A program made the translations under genes and the position numbers. 64,000 nucleotides of DNA from Auanema rhodensis (Eukaryota > Nematoda > Chromadorea > Rhabditida > Rhabditidae): NCBI GenBank assembly GCA_964057225.1, contig OZ059896.1, forward strand, positions 15,822,501 to 15,886,500, written 5' to 3'. The notes below the pieces were generated by a model that did not search any database, was not told the DNA's origin, and saw only the letters and a list, made by a program, of their open reading frames with translations. Positions 58,460 through 64,000 of the stretch are shown here, piece after piece. Every line of letters starts with the position of its first letter. The first letter of the stretch is position 1.

Positions 58460-59635
58460 GAATGCTGGAAATGAAAATAAGTTTATATCGGAGACTAATC
58501 AACAGAAAAGACAATAACAATAAAATAAGAAATAGCTTGTTCATTCTACAATTATATTGAAAAAACAGCTTCTTTATGTATTTATATCATAGGCTTCTCA
58601 GAAGTAGCATGAAGAACACGTATAATTCTTGGATTTGAACGACGTCAATTTCATCATACCATTTGCTGGACAATGGTAGGCTGCACCCCACAAAAACTGG
58701 TTAGTCCAGTACATCGGAAGGATGAGACTTAGCACCACATGATAAGAAAAAGGATAGATAATCACAAAAAGTGTATATCACAAATGATAATATGATTAGA
58801 GAAGCCAGGTTGTTTCGAGAATTCACGAGACGATAGGCTCGTACACGTTAATCTTCATATGGCGTTTATTCATTAGAAATCAGTTTTCTTGTCATGGCCT
58901 ATCAGTGAAAGTGAGAGAAAGCAATCACTGTTTTAATTGTTGGACTAAATTATGAAAAACACTTGGAGAAAAAAACAAATTAAAATAGAAAATATATATT
59001 TTTCTGTATTAAATGAAGTTAAGTATATTTTTTTCATTTTAAACACCTAATTCAATCAAATCAAAACGGAGGTAAGAATAAATGGAAAAAAACTGAAAAA
59101 GCTGATTCATTTCCTTGCCTCAAATGCCGTTCAACACATTGCGAAAAACTTTCCAAATCTCTTCTTTTTCATCGTACTTCTAATGTTCACATGTGGAAAA
59201 AAAATACACTCAGATGCAACCGTAATCCAGGCACACACTCACAGAAATGAAATTCCTTCAATTATAGTTAGGTGGTGAGATGTATTAACGTACACTAACT
59301 AAACACTACAATGCTTATATAATATTTCTTATTTTAAATTTCTCTCATAGAAATTTATTATAAAATACTTCCTCTGTTTTATTATGAATATACATAGTGA
59401 AGAACTATTAAAATATATTTTTAATTATGGCGCCAAGTATCATAAACGCGCGAATTTGAAATTTTCGAAATTTAATAGTATTATAACTATAACTAAAGAA
59501 ATTGTATTTGATTGTATGATTTGGTCATTTGCTTCTTTTGGATAATTGAAATTAATTCGAAGTTACTCTTTTTATTGAATTATTAGATTATGAATATTTT
59601 TAAAATTTTCTTTTTATAGATTTTTGTATAAAAGT
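58460..59635. promoter_or_regulatory. Divergent promoter region, collagen and spd-5
   Basis: 1.2 kb, AT-rich, between two divergent genes. A GC-richer part near 58610-58720 lies on the collagen side. E2F-like sites (CTTGGCGCC on the minus strand at 59429-59437, and CGCGCGAAT at 59447-59455) lie about 190 bp upstream of the spd-5 start. No coding exon seen. Confidence 0.5.
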
Positions 59636-62600
59636 ATGAATAACCTAACAGCGGACTTTGATAACTATGCAAGTTACCATGAAAGTGATGGGTATGTGAT
59701 ACATATAGTTACTGGATTCCTAGACTATACGAAAATTTTTAATCTTGTCAATGTTGCGTTGTAGGAGGATTAATTATTATATATCCCCGAGTGTGCTTTC
59801 CTTAGCAACCTAGTCTTGGTTACGTACAAACCAAAGTCGTACTTTCAGTGAACACATGGATGAAGGCAATAAAACTTTGGAGAATATGCCCCCAGTAGAG
59901 GATGCTATTCCAGCTCCTCGTTATTCCTTATCTCAACCCGACTTACGTAAGCGTAAGTAGTTTCAGAATGGGTATCTCAGTTTGTTATGTTTAGGCCCAC
60001 GCAATCAACAGCTTGAGAAGATTCCTATTCTGGCAACTTTCGAAGAAAACAAACGATTGAGCAGGGAGAATTTTATTCTGAATGTAAGAAATATATATTT
60101 TTTTCCTTCAAAAATAATGCTTTATTTGTATTTAGTCGAAGTTAAAAGATGCAACATATAGGGAACGTGAACTTAGAGATCAATTGCCACGTGAAGTAGA
60201 TTCAATAATGGATGAGGTTTCACGCCTATTTCATTGCTATTTTTTATTTTTGTATTAGTTTTTCACACTTCAATTAGGAAGACAAGAATTTGAGAGAAAA
60301 TATGCTGAGTTGTCAACAGTCACCGATCGCGCCGACAAGGCCGAGGAACTTGCTAGGAATGCAGAAGAACGTGCTGAACGTGCTGAGCTATTGCTTGCAG
60401 AATATGAAGAAAGAGAAAACATAGAATATAATAAGCTCAATCAGGAAAATGAAAAAGTATGTTGTTTTTACAAATCATGCTAATTCATGTTTTTTAAAGC
60501 TTCGTGCACGCATTGTGGAACTTGAAGAAGTGAACTGCGGAAACGATGATTGGACATTGGCCTCTAGTGCAGGCGATCAGTAATATTATGAATATTATGA
60601 TTTAGTTATTATACATGCGATCTTTAGTGCTCTGGAGGAGATAACTGAGGAACTTGAACGATGCAAACAAGATTGCCAAGAATTGACCACGAAAAATAAT
60701 GAACTTGAAGTTATTATCAGCCAATTAAAGGACGATTTAGAAAAAAATACTAACAAGGTTTTTTTTTTCCAAACTTGATGCGTTTTATGATATCAAGTTT
60801 ATTTAGACTTTTATGCTAGGAGTTCCTGAGAATCCTGCAGTACTTCTAGAAAGAATTAAGAATCTGGAAGAGGAGAGTTTAAAGAAGGAAGATAATTACT
60901 CTGCTGTGATTAAGGTTTAAACAAATATTTGAATGAAAGATAATTTAATTCATTCAGACTTACATGAAAAAGGTTACTAAATTAGAAAGAGCTCTATCAA
61001 AAGTAGAGGGTAGCTTTGATATAACACCAAACTTGACCTTCACAGCAACTGATAAGGGCAAACTGGACAAATGCGTAGGATTTACATATTTTTTTATTTT
61101 AATTTTTCTGGTTTATTAGGTTAAATCATTAATGAACGAGCTTACAAGTGCTAGAAGTCAAAACCAAGAATTACGCAAGCAATGTGCTGCTTTATCTGGA
61201 GGTGTTCTTGACATCAGCACCCTATGTGATGACAATGTTCGACAAAAGTTGGTTGATTTATCACAAAATGTTAGTCCTTCTGAGGAATCTGGAGAAGATT
61301 ATAATGAAAATGTAAGATCATTTCAACAAAAAATATGGCTCTATTAAATTGTTTTTTAGATCAGACGAGTTGTTGAAGAATGTGATGAAATATTCCAAAA
61401 GCTTGAACAACAAGGTTTGCTTGATCTCAGCACCAGATCGAGCAGCATGCCTGTTTTGGAGGCTATGAACAACGAAGTTGCTGATTCCGATGGATGTGAT
61501 GTGCTTCAAGATTTGCATGTCGATGGGCAGAAGCAAAAATTCGACATTTCAGTGGATAAATCACAAGTAGAAGATCTCAATATGTCAGAGCTAGCTGCAG
61601 TAAGCTTTGTTTTTTATTTAATCGTCATTATAAGTTTAATATGTCAGATGAATCAATCTATTAACAACATACTGTACCATTCTCTTAATACTTCTGCTGA
61701 AATCGGAGAAACTAGAGTGAGCATTTGTAGTTTTTCTTTTTTAAAAGTTATTTTTAGGTTAAACTTGCTAGTGTTCGTGCATTAATTTCTAATATGTTCA
61801 ATCGTTTGAAAGGCTCTGCAGCTTTATTCGAAGAAATTATTGAATATGTGAGTAAGCTTTTAAAATGTTTGATTTGATCAAGTTTAGTTATCCGAGGGTG
61901 ATGAGGCCAATAGGGAACTTGCTGACAAAATCAGCAAGATGTCTTTGGAATGGTCCAAAGCTCGCCAAGATGCCGAGGATGTTTCCAACGTCATCGACTG
62001 TATGTTAATTAAATCAATTTTTTTGCAACGTTTATGTTTAGATGCTGACAACAGTGTTGCTCATCTTCAAACGCAACTTTCTGTTTTGGAAAATTCTTTG
62101 AATGAATCGTCCTTCATCTTCGAAGCAAGTAGACGCGTGACTTTGAACCGAACGGGAGGTGCTGATCTGAACTTGAGTCGCAATTGTAAGGCATTAGGTC
62201 AATCAACATTTTATAAGAATACACTTTCAGTGCATGTGTCTGTTCTCGAGAATCAGAATCTAGCTTCTGCTCATAATGAGCTCGTCAGTCTCAGAGATAA
62301 ATACGATGAAGCAGTTAAGACTATTGAAACCCTGAACGAGTTGATAACTGCTCTGAAGGAAGATAAGGCAAATGTAGGGCTTTAAAGATATGTTAATTGA
62401 GTATTATCTTTCAATTTAAGCTTACTTCAAACCTCGCAATGGCCAACTCGAGCGTCGATGTTATCAGAAAGCATTTGAATGAACTTGAACTTGCTAATAG
62501 CAATCTTCAATCAGAAAAGGATGAGTTCAGTGCTCTTTGTGCAGGGTATCAACAGAACTCTAAGCACATTACATCGAGATTAGAGGTATTCTACTTCTTT

Positions 62601-64000
62601 ATGGAAACTGAATTATACTATAATGCTCCTTTAAGAATATCCAAATGGAAAACGAATCACTTCGTGATCGGTTATTGAGTTTGGAAACTCTTAATACTAA
62701 CCTAAATTCTGATATCGCTCAATATAAAGAGATGGAAGAACAATTGAAGGGACAAATGCAAGCTATTGAGGAAGAAGTAACTTTTTATCATTTTCTTATG
62801 CACCTCATTTATAACTTATAGAAGCTAGAGCTAATAGAAAACCTCAATGATTTCCGTAAAGAGCTTGAACACTACAAACATACTGTTGAAGCCAAAACAT
62901 CAGCAAACACAAAGTTGAAGGAAGAATACAGCGAGTTAAAGGTATTGCGGAAGTTCTAACCTTAAACTTCTTATTTTCTTCTTTTAGGTGGAAGTTGAAC
63001 AAGTTTCCAGAGAATTAACCAAAGCCAAGGATGTTCTTCATTCATTCGAAAAAGATATGGAAAAACAACGTCGCTATTTCGAGGAAGAAATTCGTGCCCA
63101 AACTGAAATTGCCCAAGCTGCTCGAGACAATGTAAAATTAAATTTTAATCCGACCGTATTATCGAAAAATCGTTCAGGCTAATGACCTTGCTCAACAGAT
63201 GATGGAGAAAGAACATTCGTTGATAGGCGATAGGCAAAGCAAATTTGGTCTCATTGTCGGTAATGATGAACGTCTTTCCCTTATTAACAAAAGCGACCAA
63301 GTAAATACACTTTCCCCTCATTCATCCATCGAACGTTTTTTTTTGTAGAAAACCAGGGCTTCTCAAACTGATGATGATGGATTGGCTGAAATAGCTACTG
63401 AATACTTAAATTTGTATATTAGATTGGCAACATCTGTTAGAACATATCTCGGCTTTGGAGATCGTAAATATGAAACTGAGCCAGAAGGGTAAGAAAAATG
63501 CGATTCTTCATAAATAATCTTTTGAGTCTTCAGCAATCAACATCATTTGGAAGTCGATTTAGTTGAGATGGAAGACAAACTTAAAGCTTACTGTAAACAG
63601 TATGAAGAGAATGTGGATAAACTATCTCGTGCTACTGATAAGCTTATGGAAATTGGAGACATTAACGATACTAATAATCAAGGAGCCAACATAAGTGACA
63701 TTCCTCATTACCAAAAGACTAAAATTGAAGAAGGCCGTCGTGTGTCACCATTAAAGCAACTGTTATATGCTCTTACTATGCAATCCGTAGATTTGGTTCA
63801 AAATGTGAAACTCCTTCACAAGCATTTGGTTTGATTCCTTTGCATTTAAATCATTTTGCATTGCATTTAGGATACCCCCAAAAGAGGAGAAATCGCTCTG
63901 AAATTGCTTAGTGATGCTCGCAATTTAAGAAATCAATTAAATGATAACTATGCTTGTTTCCAAACTAAAGACAAAGAAAATGACACCAGTTTGATATCTC
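59636..64000 (+). CDS. spd-5: SPD-5 orthologue, centrosome (PCM) scaffold; 3' end missing
   Basis: More than a dozen exons to the right edge. Exon 1 is 59636-59691 and splices in frame across 59692-59848 into GEHMDEGNKTLEN; a downstream ATG at 59856 is an alternative. The protein is almost wholly coiled coil. Similarity to C. elegans SPD-5, recalled from memory, is colinear. It includes RYSLSQPDL and IPILATFEENKRL near the N-terminus and MFNRLKGSAALFEEIIE in the middle, followed by LSVLENSL, then EASRRVTL. RRVSPLKQLLYALTMQSVDL lies in the CM2-like region at 63738-63960. SPD-5 self-assembles, under PLK-1 and SPD-2, into the pericentriolar matrix that recruits gamma-tubulin and dynein. C. elegans SPD-5 has 1,198 residues; most of the protein is in the window. 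No frame break seen. Confidence 0.85.

Noticed and set aside
59805-59835. X-box-like half sites TAGCAACC and GGTTAC in spd-5 intron 1
   Set aside because: The half-sites are spaced too far apart for an RFX X-box.

Overview
This window is nuclear DNA from a nematode, most like a rhabditid-type species. The base composition is AT-rich, and genes are cut into many small exons by introns of about 40-60 nt with TTTYAG-like acceptors. Several start codons sit 0-6 nt after a 3' splice site that has no upstream coding exon, as expected for spliced-leader trans-splicing. The gene set includes a cuticle collagen with a furin-type site, an innexin, a nematode-type UDP-glucuronosyltransferase, a 5S rRNA very close to the Caenorhabditis sequence, and a coiled-coil gene I recognise as spd-5, a centrosome scaffold known from nematodes. 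I cannot name the species. I see no transposon, virus or CRISPR array.

Layout. 1-3676 (-): gex-3/NCKAP1, C-terminus off the left edge. 4221-4626 (+): rps-25, followed 146 bp later by an innexin (4773-6704) and then a UGT (7102-9220). 11007-12823 (+): cytosolic protein tyrosine phosphatase. 14746-15587 (+): Ly6/uPAR-type GPI-anchored protein. 16234-16975 (-): TPRKB/CGI121 of the KEOPS complex. 22653-25645 (-): PAQR/adiponectin-receptor homologue. 25.6-38.1 kb: a 12.4-kb gene-poor stretch full of GA/CT and AT microsatellites. 38103-39037 (+): LAPTM4-like membrane protein. 39592-39710 (+): 5S rRNA. 40951-43444 (-): SLC17-type transporter. 45781-50286 (-): exportin-1. 50931-51325 (-) and 51936-52312 (+): RNASEK and V-ATPase subunit e, head to head. 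52784-53953 (-): secreted class-3 lipase with an N-terminal PSI-like Cys module. 54430-55943 (+): coiled-coil plus SH2 adaptor. 56007-56800 (-): O6-alkylguanine-DNA alkyltransferase. 57012-57093 (+): tRNA-Ser(CGA). 57277-58459 (-): cuticle collagen. 59636 to the right edge (+): spd-5 orthologue, incomplete.

Most genes are unrelated housekeeping or membrane functions. The pair that clearly belongs together is RNASEK with V-ATPase subunit e: both products sit in the proton-pump membrane sector, and their shared 610-bp promoter region holds an unusual inverted repeat. The most interesting gene is spd-5: its N-terminus keeps a motif resembling CM1 of Centrosomin/CDK5RAP2 and its C-terminal part resembles CM2, which bears on the origin of this fast-evolving scaffold. 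All gene models are hand-spliced from the sequence; exact exon ends and starts are predictions.
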